A program made the position numbers and the translations under genes. From Ovoidimarina sp038744785 (GTDB lineage: Bacteria > Pseudomonadota > Alphaproteobacteria > Rhodobacterales > Rhodobacteraceae), in assembly GCA_038744785.1 (NCBI GenBank), contig JBCDLX010000018.1, positions 1-64,000 on the forward strand: a DNA stretch of 64,000 nucleotides. The letters are read 5' to 3'. This document shows, one piece after another, positions 52,220-61,032 of the stretch. The notes under the pieces were generated by a model. The model saw only the letters and a list, made by a program, of their open reading frames with translations, did no database searches and had not been told where the DNA came from. Within the stretch, counting starts at the first letter, position 1, and the number at the start of each line of letters is the position of its first letter.

Positions 52220-53607
52220 GTGCCGCGGCGCTCCTCGATCAGGGTTTCAACAGCGGCAAGATCGTTTGCCACCCGTGTTACACGCTCCGACCGGTCATAA
52301 AGGTCTGCCATCCGGTTTGGAAGGGGGGGGCGCGTGCCGGTTGCCGCCTCAACCGCGTCCGGGAATTTCGCGGGATGTGCGGTGGCAAGCGTGATCATCG
52401 GTGTTGCGGGGTCAAGATGCTCTTCAGCAACCTTCACGCCCACTGCGGTGTGCGGGCACAAAACCTCGCCGGTCCGCGCCGCCATGTCCCGGATCGTCGC
52501 TGAGGTCTCTTCTTCGGAGGCACGACCCGAGGTGTAGATCTCTTTAAGCGCTTCCATCGCACCTTGGCTGACGGGAAAGCCGCCGCTTTCCTTTAGGTCG
52601 CCCATCAACTGCGTTACCGCGCCACCATCGCGGCCGTAGGCGTCAAAAAGCGCGCGTTCGAAGTTCGACGACACTTCGATATCCATAGATGGGCTGATTG
52701 TGGGATCCACCCCCGCCTTGTCGTGGCGGCCGGTCTGGAATGTGCGGTGCAATATGTCGTTGCGGTTCGTTGCAACCACTAGACGCTCTATCGGTAGACC
52801 CATGCGGCGCGCTATCGATCCGGCGTAGATGTCACCGAAGTTCCCGGTTGGAACCGTGAAGCTCACCGTCCGATCCGGCGACCCAAGACTGGCGGCGGAG
52901 GTGAAGTAGTAGACGACCTGCGCCAACACGCGTGCCCAGTTGATCGAGTTCACGCCAGCAAGGCCGACCCGGTCCCGGAAAGGAAAGTCGTTGAACATTG
53001 CTTTAAGCATCGCCTGGCAGTCGTCAAAGTCGCCATCGAGTGCCAGGGCGTGAACATTCGCCTCTGACGGCGTCGTCATCTGGCGACGTTGCACATCGCT
53101 GACGCGGCCATGCGGGTACATGATGAATACATCGACCCCTGGAATACCTCGAAATGCTTCGATCGCGGCCGATCCAGTATCGCCGCTCGTAGCACCGACA
53201 ATGGTGATCCGCTCGCCGCTTTCCGCCAATGCGACCCGGAACATCTGGCCGATCAACTGCATCGCGAAGTCTTTGAACGCGAGCGTTGGCCCATGAAAAA
53301 GTTCCAGAAGGAAGTGTCCGGGACCAAGTTGGACGAGGGGGGCACGGGCGACATGACCAAAGTTGTCATAGGCCCGGTCGATGCACCCCCGGAACGCGTC
53401 GTCCGAAAACGCCTCGCCCACAAAGGGCCGCATCACCCGAAACGCGGCCTCTTCATAGGGAAGGCCCGCGAGCGCTGCGATGCTCGTTCGCTCCAGAGTC
53501 GGCACGTTGGCTGGAAGGTAAAGCCCGCCATCGCGCGCCAATCCGGTCCGCATCGCTTCGCCAAAGCTCAACTCTGGGGCCTGGCCCCGTGTTGAAACAT
53601 ATCTCAT
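52216..53607 (-). CDS. thrC: Threonine synthase
   Basis: 463 residues from the ATG at 53607 (MRYVSTRGQAPELSF). The frame to 53679 adds 24 residues lying within the SURF1 gene end. The enzyme converts O-phosphohomoserine to threonine using PLP. The PLP Lys lies in HGPTLAFKDFAMQLIGQM, and phosphate-binding GATSGDTGSAAIEAF follows. It overlaps SURF1 and the M16 peptidase by four bases each, so all are probably one transcript with the oxidase genes. Confidence 0.96.
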   Translation of the reverse strand: MRYVSTRGQAPELSFGEAMRTGLARDGGLYLPANVPTLERTSIAALAGLPYEEAAFRVMRPFVGEAFSDDAFRGCIDRAYDNFGHVARAPLVQLGPGHFLLELFHGPTLAFKDFAMQLIGQMFRVALAESGERITIVGATSGDTGSAAIEAFRGIPGVDVFIMYPHGRVSDVQRRQMTTPSEANVHALALDGDFDDCQAMLKAMFNDFPFRDRVGLAGVNSINWARVLAQVVYYFTSAASLGSPDRTVSFTVPTGNFGDIYAGSIARRMGLPIERLVVATNRNDILHRTFQTGRHDKAGVDPTISPSMDIEVSSNFERALFDAYGRDGGAVTQLMGDLKESGGFPVSQGAMEALKEIYTSGRASEEETSATIRDMAARTGEVLCPHTAVGVKVAEEHLDPATPMITLATAHPAKFPDAVEAATGTRPPLPNRMADLYDRSERVTRVANDLAAVETLIEERRGT

Positions 53608-54278
53608 CCCGTTCCTCGCACGATCCGCCGGACCCAAAGCCCTGTCATCAGGATCCACACTGCCGCCAACCCAAACCACGTGACCGCATATTGCAGGTGA
53701 TCGTTCGGAATGCCGCTGGTGTCCACCGGCAATGGCGTCACCACGGGATCGGATTCCGACGTTTGCCGCGCGATAATCAGCACAGGTTCGGTCCCTAGCG
53801 CCTCTGCCATCACCGGGACGTCGCGCGCAAACCAGATATTGTTGGCAACATCGTTATCGGGGGTAAATCCGTCGATCTCGTCGGGCCAGTGCAGGTTCCC
53901 AGTGATCGACGCTTGTCCGCCGGGGCGGGGGGTGTTCTTCTGCGCGTCGGGCACATAGCCCCTGTCAACCATCACGCGCCGGCCATCCTCCAAGGTCAGC
54001 GGTGCGATGATCCGGTAGGCGGGGCCAACCCCCTTGGCCGAAATCAGGACGCGCAGGTCGTCACCGCTGATCGTGCCGGTGACAGCGACCGGTCGGTATC
54101 GGTCGGCTTCCGGATCAGGGGTTTGTGGCAAGGGCACGGGGTCAGCCGCAATCCGCGCCTCAATTTCGCCCAGCACAGCTTCCTTCCAGGCCAGCCGCTG
54201 AACCTGCCAGAGGCCCAGCGATACCAGTACCGCGGCCCCAAGCGTTCCGATCAGAAGTGGTACAACTAGCCGTCCCAT
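53604..54278 (-). CDS. SURF1-family cytochrome oxidase assembly protein
   Basis: 224 residues from the ATG at 54278 (MGRLVVPLLIGTLG). Two membrane helices at the termini (about 4-25 and 200-220) enclose a periplasmic domain with YRPVAVTGTIS, GPAYRIIAPLTLEDGRRVMVDRGYVP and PNDHLQYAVTWFGLAAVW, the SURF1 signature. SURF1 helps insert heme a into subunit I of aa3 oxidase. It is placed between ctaE and thrC. Confidence 0.92.
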   Translation of the reverse strand: MGRLVVPLLIGTLGAAVLVSLGLWQVQRLAWKEAVLGEIEARIAADPVPLPQTPDPEADRYRPVAVTGTISGDDLRVLISAKGVGPAYRIIAPLTLEDGRRVMVDRGYVPDAQKNTPRPGGQASITGNLHWPDEIDGFTPDNDVANNIWFARDVPVMAEALGTEPVLIIARQTSESDPVVTPLPVDTSGIPNDHLQYAVTWFGLAAVWILMTGLWVRRIVRGTG

Positions 54279-54369
54279 GCCCGTCCTCGACAGTCTAAGG
54301 GCGTGGACCCGCGCCCACGCCCCTATCTTCACGCCGGTTCAAATACTCCCGCCGTCGGCGTCCTGCGGC

Positions 54370-55212
54370 CTAGTGTGGCGGGCCCGAACCCCAGATGTAG
54401 ACGGCCATAAACAGAAACAGCCATACCACGTCGACGAAGTGCCAGTACCAAGCTGCGGCCTCGAAGCCGATATGCTTCTCGGCTGTGAAGTGGCCCGCCC
54501 GCACCCGCAGCCAACAGACGAATAGAAAGATCGTGCCGATGATGACGTGCGCGCCGTGAAATCCTGTCGCCATGAAGAAGTTCGAGAAGTACTTGTCACC
54601 ATCCGTCACGCCAGCACCGAAGCGCCAGTCATAATGCAGGATCAACTCGCGGTACTCATATGCCTGCAGGAACGTGAACGCTATGCCAAGAACCCAGCCG
54701 ATCAGAAGCCCCGTTTCAATATCGTCGCGGCGTCCGCCGTGAACCAGCGCATGGTGCGCCCAGGTCACCGCACAGCCTGACAGAAGCAGAACCAGCGTGT
54801 TGATGAGGGGCAGGTGGAATGGATCAATGAAGTGAATGTCGGGCACGACATAGGCTGTGCCGACATACTCGTTCATAGGATAGATCGTGTGTTTGAAGAA
54901 GCTCCAGAACCACGCCGCAAAGAACATCACTTCGGACATGATGAAAAGGATGAACCCGTATCGTAGTCCGATCCGGACAACCGGTGTATGGTCCCCGATC
55001 TGGCTTTCCTTAACAACATCCGACCACCAGGCGAACATCGTATAAAGCACGCCGACAAAGCCCATCAGGAAAACGAAGGGCTGGTTGTTTGACACGTTTG
55101 ACGAGAACCAAAGAACCGCGCCATAGAGCATGACAAACGCCGAGACTGCCCCGACGAAAGGCCAAATCGACGGGCTCAGGATGTGATAGTCGTGGTTCTT
55201 CTCGTGTGCCAT
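54370..55212 (-). CDS. ctaE: Cytochrome c oxidase subunit III
   Basis: The 280-residue integral membrane protein has seven helices. Family strings include YHILSPSIWPFVGAVSAFVMLYGAVLW, FGFILFIMSEVMFFAAWFW-type helix (here RYGFILFIMSEVMFFAAWFW), and ATGFHGAHVIIGTIFLFVCWLR, with ending HFVDVVWLFLFMAVYIWGS. Subunit III stabilises the aa3 core and has the conserved Glu in SEVMFF. It lies 91 bases upstream of SURF1 and 46 bases downstream of ctaG. Confidence 0.97.
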   Translation of the reverse strand: MAHEKNHDYHILSPSIWPFVGAVSAFVMLYGAVLWFSSNVSNNQPFVFLMGFVGVLYTMFAWWSDVVKESQIGDHTPVVRIGLRYGFILFIMSEVMFFAAWFWSFFKHTIYPMNEYVGTAYVVPDIHFIDPFHLPLINTLVLLLSGCAVTWAHHALVHGGRRDDIETGLLIGWVLGIAFTFLQAYEYRELILHYDWRFGAGVTDGDKYFSNFFMATGFHGAHVIIGTIFLFVCWLRVRAGHFTAEKHIGFEAAAWYWHFVDVVWLFLFMAVYIWGSGPPH

Positions 55213-55258
55213 TCCTGGTCCCTCTGACCTTGGTTTTTTCGGATTGGGCGGCTTTGCC

Positions 55259-55858
55259 TTAGTTTATATTCGTTTGTTCGGGAACGGCCAGTGTCGCTTC
55301 AGTTGGCACGTAGTCGTCCGGTATGTCAGTAACATGGAATGTATAGCTTAGTGTGATGTGGTTCGCGTGTTTCGCTTCCGGATCGTCGATGATTTCGGGG
55401 TCCACATAGAATGTCACTGGCATCAGAACCGTCTGGTCGGGTTCCAAAACTTGCATCTCAAAGCAGAAACAGTCTATTTTCGAGAAGTAGCCGCCGGTCG
55501 AATAGGGCGCGACGTTGTAGCTCGCGGTTCCCGCGACGGCGGTTTGTGTCGGGTTATAGGCTTCGTAAAAGGCAAGCCCGGTTTCGCCGATCCGGATCTC
55601 CATCTCGCGTTCGACCGGCTTGAACTTCCACGGCATGCCACGCTCAAGCGACGCGTCGAACTTTACTGTGATCGTCTGCTCAAGAATATCGTCCGGCGCG
55701 ACTTCAGACACCCCGGTCGTTCCGCCAAAACCAGTGACCCGGCAGAACCAGTCATAAAGCGGAACGCTTGCCCATGCGAGCGCGCCCATAGTGACCACGA
55801 CACCTGATAACTGCACCACCGTTCGTGTGTTGGGGTCTAGGCGTTCAAGGAAGTTCAT
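55259..55858 (-). CDS. ctaG: Cytochrome c oxidase assembly protein CtaG/Cox11
   Basis: The 199-residue protein delivers copper to the CuB site. One N-terminal membrane helix (about 15-33) is followed by a periplasmic domain carrying the Cu(I)-binding CFCF motif in KIDCFCFEMQVLEPDQTVLMP near residue 130. VKFDASLERGMPWKFKPVE and MPVTFYVDPEI are also typical. It overlaps the small upstream ORF by four bases, as in other Rhodobacterales oxidase operons. Confidence 0.96.
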   Translation of the reverse strand: MNFLERLDPNTRTVVQLSGVVVTMGALAWASVPLYDWFCRVTGFGGTTGVSEVAPDDILEQTITVKFDASLERGMPWKFKPVEREMEIRIGETGLAFYEAYNPTQTAVAGTASYNVAPYSTGGYFSKIDCFCFEMQVLEPDQTVLMPVTFYVDPEIIDDPEAKHANHITLSYTFHVTDIPDDYVPTEATLAVPEQTNIN

Positions 55859-56040
55859 TCGGTCCCCACTGCAAGTTCGGGGCGGACAACGTGATCGAAG
55901 CCCTGGATCGGTCCGGTTTCGGAGACTTTCACGACGGTCAGGCCAAACATGACCGCCGCAAAAGCAACTAGCGCCAACCCGACACCAAGATTGCGGGAAA
56001 ACCGCCGCTTGTGAAGTTCATGGGTCGCGCGGATCGCCAT
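55855..56040 (-). CDS. Small membrane protein of the oxidase operon
   Basis: The 61-residue product has one membrane helix (about 17-39, RNLGVGLALVAFAAVMFGLTVVKV) and an Arg/Lys-rich cytoplasmic start. Its stop overlaps ctaG by four bases and its start abuts ctaB with a one-base overlap. Short ORFs at exactly this position between ctaB and ctaG are common in alphaproteobacterial cta operons and are thought to assist oxidase assembly. Function is inferred from position only. Confidence 0.85.
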   Translation of the reverse strand: MAIRATHELHKRRFSRNLGVGLALVAFAAVMFGLTVVKVSETGPIQGFDHVVRPELAVGTE

Positions 56041-56969
56041 CAGATCACCCCGGTTGTCCGAAGCACGGCGTCGATCAGTAGTGCGCCGAAATGAACGAAA
56101 AGGTACAGAAGCGAAAAGCGGAAAAACGCCTTCTCAACCGCGTAATCGTCACCTTCCGCAATTACCTCGTCTCGCCGCCATATCTGGAACGCACCCTTTA
56201 GGAACCAAGCGTTCATAGACAAGGCCGCAACCAGATAAACCGGACCGCCGACGGACGTAAACGCAAGAGCGAGCGCTGCGGGCGCAAGGATCGCTGTGTA
56301 GACAAGAATGTAAGCACGCGTTGCCGGACGCCCATGGGTAACTGTCAGCATCGGAACGCCGGCGTCGTCGTAATCCGACCGCATAAACAGCGCGAGCGCC
56401 CAGAAATGCGGCGGAGTCCACATGAAAATCAGCGCAAACATCAACCACGCCTCAAACGAGACGCTACCGGTTGCCACGGCCCAGCCAATGACCGGAGGAA
56501 AGGCGCCCGCCGCACCGCCTATCACGATGTTCTGGGGCGTTAAACGCTTCAGCCACATGGTGTAAACCACGGCATAAAAGCCGATGGTGAAAGCCAGAAG
56601 CCCCGCTGCAAGCAGGTTCGACGCAAGCGCCAGCATAACGATTGACAGACCGGAAAGCGCGAGGCCGACCGCCAGCGCGTCGTCGCCCGCCACCTGACCT
56701 GACGGCACTGGACGGCCCCTAGTGCGCCGCATCACGGCGTCGATGTCGGCATCCCACCACATGTTGAGCGCGCCCGATGCCCCGGCACCGATTGCGATGA
56801 ACAAGATTGAGGCAAACCCGACCATTGGGTGCACCGGCACCGGTGCAACAAGAAGGCCCACCAGAGCAGTAAAGACCACAAGGCTCATCACACGCGGCTT
56901 GAGTAGGGCGAAGTAATCACCGAACTGCGCCTCGCCTTCGCGCGGTATGACGGTCGTGTCGGTCAACAC
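56040..56969 (-). CDS. ctaB: Protoheme IX farnesyltransferase (heme o synthase)
   Basis: The 309-residue UbiA-family prenyltransferase adds farnesyl to heme b, making heme o, the precursor of heme a. The first Asp-rich prenyl-binding motif is NMWWDADIDAVMRRTRGRPVPSG (about 67-90) and the second is RSDYDDAGVPMLTV. About nine membrane helices. It is preceded immediately by ctaC and followed by the small ORF. The length is normal. Confidence 0.96.
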   Translation of the reverse strand: MLTDTTVIPREGEAQFGDYFALLKPRVMSLVVFTALVGLLVAPVPVHPMVGFASILFIAIGAGASGALNMWWDADIDAVMRRTRGRPVPSGQVAGDDALAVGLALSGLSIVMLALASNLLAAGLLAFTIGFYAVVYTMWLKRLTPQNIVIGGAAGAFPPVIGWAVATGSVSFEAWLMFALIFMWTPPHFWALALFMRSDYDDAGVPMLTVTHGRPATRAYILVYTAILAPAALALAFTSVGGPVYLVAALSMNAWFLKGAFQIWRRDEVIAEGDDYAVEKAFFRFSLLYLFVHFGALLIDAVLRTTGVI

Positions 56970-57863
56970 TTACTCCGCGGTAGCAACATTGAACGGCAGG
57001 GTCTCGCCCGCGAATTCCTCATATGCGCGCCCAACCCAGTCATCGTATTCCTCCTGCGTGACTGCCTTAACCGTGATCGGCATGTAGGCGTGGTCCTTCC
57101 CGCACAGCTCAGAACACTGGCCGAAATAGATGCCTTCCATGCCCGGGTCGACCTCGAACCAAAGTTCGGCTAGACGACCCGGCACGCCGTCCTGCTTCAC
57201 GCCGAAAGCCGGGATCGTCCAGGAGTGGATCACGTCGGCCGCCGTGACTTGCATCACGATCGTCTTGCCGGTCGGGATAACAACGGGCTGGTCCGTTGCG
57301 AGAAGGTATTCATCGGGCGCATAGCCGAATTCCTCAAGATCCTCTTTGTCCAGCATGAAGCTGTCGAACACGATCGAGGCGGGTTCGACGCCCTCTACAC
57401 CGGCGTCGACGTATTCGTATCCCCAATACCACTGGTAACCGGTGACCTTGATCGTCACGTCGCCTTCTGGAATCTCCTGCTGCTTGATCAAGATCGGCAA
57501 TGAGGCAACAGCAATCACAACAAGGATTATGATTGGAACGACGGTCCATGCAACTTCGAGGGGAGTGTTGTGGGTGAACCCGGCCGGTTTTGGATTTGAA
57601 CGTTCATTGTAGCGCACGATCACAATCGCAAGTAGCGCTAGCACAAAGAGTGAGATGATCGTTATGATGACCAGAAGAAACGTATCCAGCCAGACAACGT
57701 CACGCATCAGGCTTGTGGCCTGGGCCTGAAAGCCGGTGCCCGATGGTTCTGGCTTCCCGATTGAGTCGAGCCCCTCGACAGTAACTTGTGCCCTGGCAGA
57801 CGCAGCTGCGAACAGGGCCACTGTTCCGGTTGTAAGGGCTTTCGGAGACGTCAGTACACGCAT
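56970..57863 (-). CDS. ctaC: Cytochrome c oxidase subunit II
   Basis: The 297-residue protein has a cleavable leader (about 1-25), two membrane helices (about 55-80 and 95-120) and a periplasmic cupredoxin domain. The CuA ligands are all present: His in SWTIPAF context (ADVIHSWTIPAFGVK), Cys-x3-Cys in YFGQCSELCGKDHAYMP, and the following His and Met. The conserved helix-lined N-terminal segment PLEVAWTVVPIIILVVIA is also there. It is the first gene of the oxidase assembly run; subunit I is not in this window. It is divergent from tldD, sharing a 173-base promoter region. Confidence 0.97.
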   Translation of the reverse strand: MRVLTSPKALTTGTVALFAAASARAQVTVEGLDSIGKPEPSGTGFQAQATSLMRDVVWLDTFLLVIITIISLFVLALLAIVIVRYNERSNPKPAGFTHNTPLEVAWTVVPIIILVVIAVASLPILIKQQEIPEGDVTIKVTGYQWYWGYEYVDAGVEGVEPASIVFDSFMLDKEDLEEFGYAPDEYLLATDQPVVIPTGKTIVMQVTAADVIHSWTIPAFGVKQDGVPGRLAELWFEVDPGMEGIYFGQCSELCGKDHAYMPITVKAVTQEEYDDWVGRAYEEFAGETLPFNVATAE

Positions 57864-58036
57864 TCCCGGTTCCTATCTCGCTCTCAGCGGCGCTTTGCAT
57901 CCCGCGAACGTCCGAATCCGACGTTCATAGGATTGTTTTCGCGCCGCTTGAAATCACATAACACGAAACGCAACAAGCGCTTCTCTTGCGGCAAACAGAC
58001 GCTCGCAAAGCGTAACCTCGTCCGAAAGGCTCGTCT

Positions 58037-59461
58037 ATGACTGATCATCCCGCCTTCCAGCCCTTTGAGACTCATCTTGATGAGAACCGGTCGCTCGTGC
58101 TTCTGCGTGAGGCTGTCGCCGGCGCAGATGATGGCGAACTGTTCCTGGAGCGCACCCGATCCGAGGCGCTGGTTTTCGATGATGGGCGATTGAAGACAGC
58201 AAGCTACAACGCGTCCGAGGGGTTCGGCCTGCGGGCTGTATGCGGGGAAACCTCTGGCTACGCCCATTCCACCGAAGTCAGCGAAGCAGCGCTGAAGCGT
58301 GCCGTCGCAACCACACGGCTTGCTGTGGGGCAGGGTGGGGGGACCCTTGCAGACCCGCCCCAGGGCACGAACGAGAAGCTATACACCGATGCTGATCCGA
58401 TGGCGGACGCGGGCTTCGGTCTCAAAGTTGAGATCTTGCGCGAGATTGACGCCTACGCCCGCGGGCTTGACCCGCGTGTGGTCCAGGTTTCAGCGACGAT
58501 TGCGGCGTCGCTGCAGGAAGTTGTGATCCTGCGCCCCGAAGGCGGGGCCGTAAGCGATACCCGACCGATGACGCGCCTGAACATTAGCGTGATCGTCGAA
58601 CAGGATGGTCGGCGCGAATCTGGAATGGCGGGTGCTGGAGGCCGGGCGGGCCTGACCGCCTTGATGTCGCCGGAGAGCTGGAAAGGCGTCGCGCGCGAGG
58701 CCTTGCGGATCGCGCTTGTAAACCTGCGGGCCGTCCCTGCACCTGCCGGCGTCATGGACGTAGCACTTGGTTCCGGCTGGCCGGGAATACTGTTGCACGA
58801 GGCCGTGGGACACGGGCTTGAGGGCGATTTCAATCGTAAAAAAACTTCTGCGTTCGCCGGGCTCATGGGAAAGCAGGTTGCCGCAAAGGGTGTGACCGTG
58901 CTGGATGACGGAACGATCCCCAACAGGCGCGGTTCGATCACCGTTGATGACGAGGGCACGCCCAGCGCGCGGAATACATTGATAGAGGACGGCATTCTTG
59001 TAGGCTACATGCAGGACCGTCAGAATGCCCGTCTGATGGGGGTTGCCCCGACTGGAAACGGACGCCGGCAAAGCCACGCGCATGCGCCAATGCCGCGTAT
59101 GACCAACACCTATATGCTAAGCGGCGATGCGAACTCTGATGACATCGTCGCCGATGTAAAGGACGGGATTTACGCCGTTGGCTTTGGCGGCGGTCAAGTC
59201 GACATCACCAACGGCAAGTTTGTGTTTTCCTGTACTGAAGCTTACCGAGTCGTGAACGGTCAGATCGGGGACCCGGTCAAGGGTGCGACTTTGATCGGGG
59301 ACGGTGCGACGGCGATGACCCAGGTCCGCGCGGTCGGCAATGATATGGCGCTGGACCCAGGCATCGGGAATTGCGGCAAGGCAGGCCAGTGGGTGCCGGT
59401 TGGCGTGGGTCAGCCAACCCTTCTGATCGGGGGGTTGACCGTGGGCGGAAGCGCATCCTGA
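58037..59461 (+). CDS. tldD: Metalloprotease TldD
   Basis: The 474-residue TldD is the catalytic subunit of the TldD/TldE (PmbA) heterodimer, which hydrolyses unfolded peptides. The zinc site is HEAVGHGLEGDFNRKK (about 253-268). Other family strings are SFFE-type TSAFAGLMGKQVA, RRGSITVDDEGTPSARN and NGKFVFSCTEAYRVVNG. The length is standard. It is divergent from ctaC, a common arrangement in Rhodobacterales. pmbA is not in the window. Confidence 0.96.
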   Translation: MTDHPAFQPFETHLDENRSLVLLREAVAGADDGELFLERTRSEALVFDDGRLKTASYNASEGFGLRAVCGETSGYAHSTEVSEAALKRAVATTRLAVGQGGGTLADPPQGTNEKLYTDADPMADAGFGLKVEILREIDAYARGLDPRVVQVSATIAASLQEVVILRPEGGAVSDTRPMTRLNISVIVEQDGRRESGMAGAGGRAGLTALMSPESWKGVAREALRIALVNLRAVPAPAGVMDVALGSGWPGILLHEAVGHGLEGDFNRKKTSAFAGLMGKQVAAKGVTVLDDGTIPNRRGSITVDDEGTPSARNTLIEDGILVGYMQDRQNARLMGVAPTGNGRRQSHAHAPMPRMTNTYMLSGDANSDDIVADVKDGIYAVGFGGGQVDITNGKFVFSCTEAYRVVNGQIGDPVKGATLIGDGATAMTQVRAVGNDMALDPGIGNCGKAGQWVPVGVGQPTLLIGGLTVGGSAS

Positions 59462-59582
59462 CGAAACGTTCGCGCGCGCGTCCTGCCCGGCTATCCGGTC
59501 TGAGGCGAGGAGTCCGTACCTTGGAGGCGGACCGGAGGAGCCAGGCTTTAAGGAAGAAGCCGATCCGATCAGATTTGCCCTG

Positions 59583-59618
59583 CCTTAACGCACCGTTAAC
59601 CGATTCGGTGCATTAAGG
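59583..59618. repeat. Inverted repeat overlapping the CtrA box
   Basis: CCTTAA-C-GCACCG (59583-59595) and CGGTGC-A-TTAAGG (59606-59618) are inverted repeats with one mismatch in 13, around a 10-base centre. The left arm contains the first half of the CtrA box. It ends 24 bases before the dprA start. Confidence 0.75.
59585..59599 (+). promoter_or_regulatory. CtrA-type binding site TTAA-N7-TTAA before dprA
   Basis: TTAA at 59585-59588, seven bases (CGCACCG), then TTAA at 59596-59599, exactly the consensus for the response regulator CtrA. It lies 43-58 bases before the dprA ATG. In Rhodobacter capsulatus and other Rhodobacterales, CtrA is known to control dprA and other DNA-uptake genes used by gene transfer agents and competence. 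Binding here is inferred. Confidence 0.7.
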
Positions 59619-59642
59619 TCGGCGCAAGCAGACGGAGGTAGG

Positions 59643-60773
59643 ATGGCTAAGGATTTTTCCCCTTCCCCACCCCCCCTCACCCCACCCCTCACCGAGGAAG
59701 TGAAGCTGTGCTGGCTTCGTCTCTTGCGCTCGCGCCGGGTGGGCGCCACGACGTTCCACCGGCTGATGGCCGAACACGGCGACGCCGAGGCGGCCATCGG
59801 GGCGCTGCCCGAGGTTGCCAGGGCTGCCGGGGTGGAGGATTACCTCCCCTGCGCACCCGAGGCCGCGCGCCGGGAGTTCGAGGCAGGGCTCCAGGCCGGC
59901 GCGCGGCTCCTCGCGCTGGGCGAACCGGAGTATCCGCACTTGCTTGCAGAGCTTTCCGACGCCCCGCCGCTTTTGTGGACGATGGGTGACACCGCGCTTC
60001 TGACGCAGCCTCAGATCGCCATCGTCGGTGCGCGGAACGCCTCATCGCTTGGAACGCGGATGGCGCGGCGGATCGCGGCTGATCTTGGCAAAGATGGGCA
60101 AACAGTTGTTTCGGGTCTTGCGCGGGGGGTCGATACGGCGGCGCATCTAGGGGCGCTGGAAAGCGGCACAGTCGCTGTGATGGCTGGGGGGGTCGACGTC
60201 GTCTATCCGGCTGAGAACGCGGTCCTGGCACAGGAAATTGCTGAAAAGGGGCTGCGGGTCAGTGAGATGCCGATGAATGTCAGCCCGCAGGCACGCCATT
60301 TTCCAGCGCGAAACCGGATCATTTCGGGCCTGGCCCGCGGCGTCGTTGTGGTCGAGGCGGCTGCAAAATCGGGCAGTCTGATAACGGCACGCACCGCGCT
60401 TGATCAGGGGCGTGAGGTTCTGGCCGTGCCCGGACATCCGTTCGATGCGCGGGCGTCCGGGTGCAACATGCTGATCCGCGATGGCGCAATGCTTGTGCGC
60501 GGGGCGGGCGATGTTCTGGCGGCGCTCGACCGGCCCGATCCGCAGCCAAAGGCGGACATCCCCCCAGCTGCACCCGAAACGCGGACACTGGCAGAGACGG
60601 CCGCCCTGCACACCGAGATCTTGAACCGCCTTGGACCAAGCCCGCTGGCCGAGGATCAGTTGATCCGCGATCTCGACCGCCCGGCAGCGGACGTAACACC
60701 CGTTCTAGTGTCACTTGAGTTGGACGGTCAGATCGAACGTCGCCCAGGCGGATTCTTAAGCCGCGTTGTCTAA
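59643..60773 (+). CDS. dprA: DNA-processing protein DprA
   Basis: The 376-residue protein protects incoming single-stranded DNA and loads RecA. A Rossmann-like domain at about 110-290 has IAIVGARNASSLGTRMARRIA, VVSGLARGVDTAAHLGALESG and PARNRIISGLARGVVVVEAAAKSGSLITARTALDQGREVLAVPGHP, the DprA/Smf signature. The C-terminal winged helix (DML1-type) covers about 320-376. GGAGGTAGG precedes the ATG. The Pro-rich start (FSPSPPPLTPPL) is unusual. Confidence 0.95.
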   Translation: MAKDFSPSPPPLTPPLTEEVKLCWLRLLRSRRVGATTFHRLMAEHGDAEAAIGALPEVARAAGVEDYLPCAPEAARREFEAGLQAGARLLALGEPEYPHLLAELSDAPPLLWTMGDTALLTQPQIAIVGARNASSLGTRMARRIAADLGKDGQTVVSGLARGVDTAAHLGALESGTVAVMAGGVDVVYPAENAVLAQEIAEKGLRVSEMPMNVSPQARHFPARNRIISGLARGVVVVEAAAKSGSLITARTALDQGREVLAVPGHPFDARASGCNMLIRDGAMLVRGAGDVLAALDRPDPQPKADIPPAAPETRTLAETAALHTEILNRLGPSPLAEDQLIRDLDRPAADVTPVLVSLELDGQIERRPGGFLSRVV

Positions 60774-61032
60774 AAGACGAGGCGGTCTTTCGCGGTGCAA
60801 GCGCGGAACACGGAGGGTCCGAAACCGGTGTCATGCGGTGCTGTACCGGCGGGGCCGCACCGTGTCGCGTACCCCGGCATCGAATGCGCGACCGCGCCCG
60901 GTTTACCCGTAGGTCCGCGCGGGCGGTCTTGGGGGGGCAAGGAAACCGATTTCGGTCGCTGCTCGTTGACATTCCCCCTGCCTCTCCCACATCTAGCCAC
61001 GCTGGATATGCCCGCCCTCTGAAAGGAGCCCT

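Noticed and set aside
60774..61032. Possible small gene between dprA and topA
   Set aside because: Short frames are Gly/Pro/Arg-rich without motif or good ribosome site; treated as intergenic.
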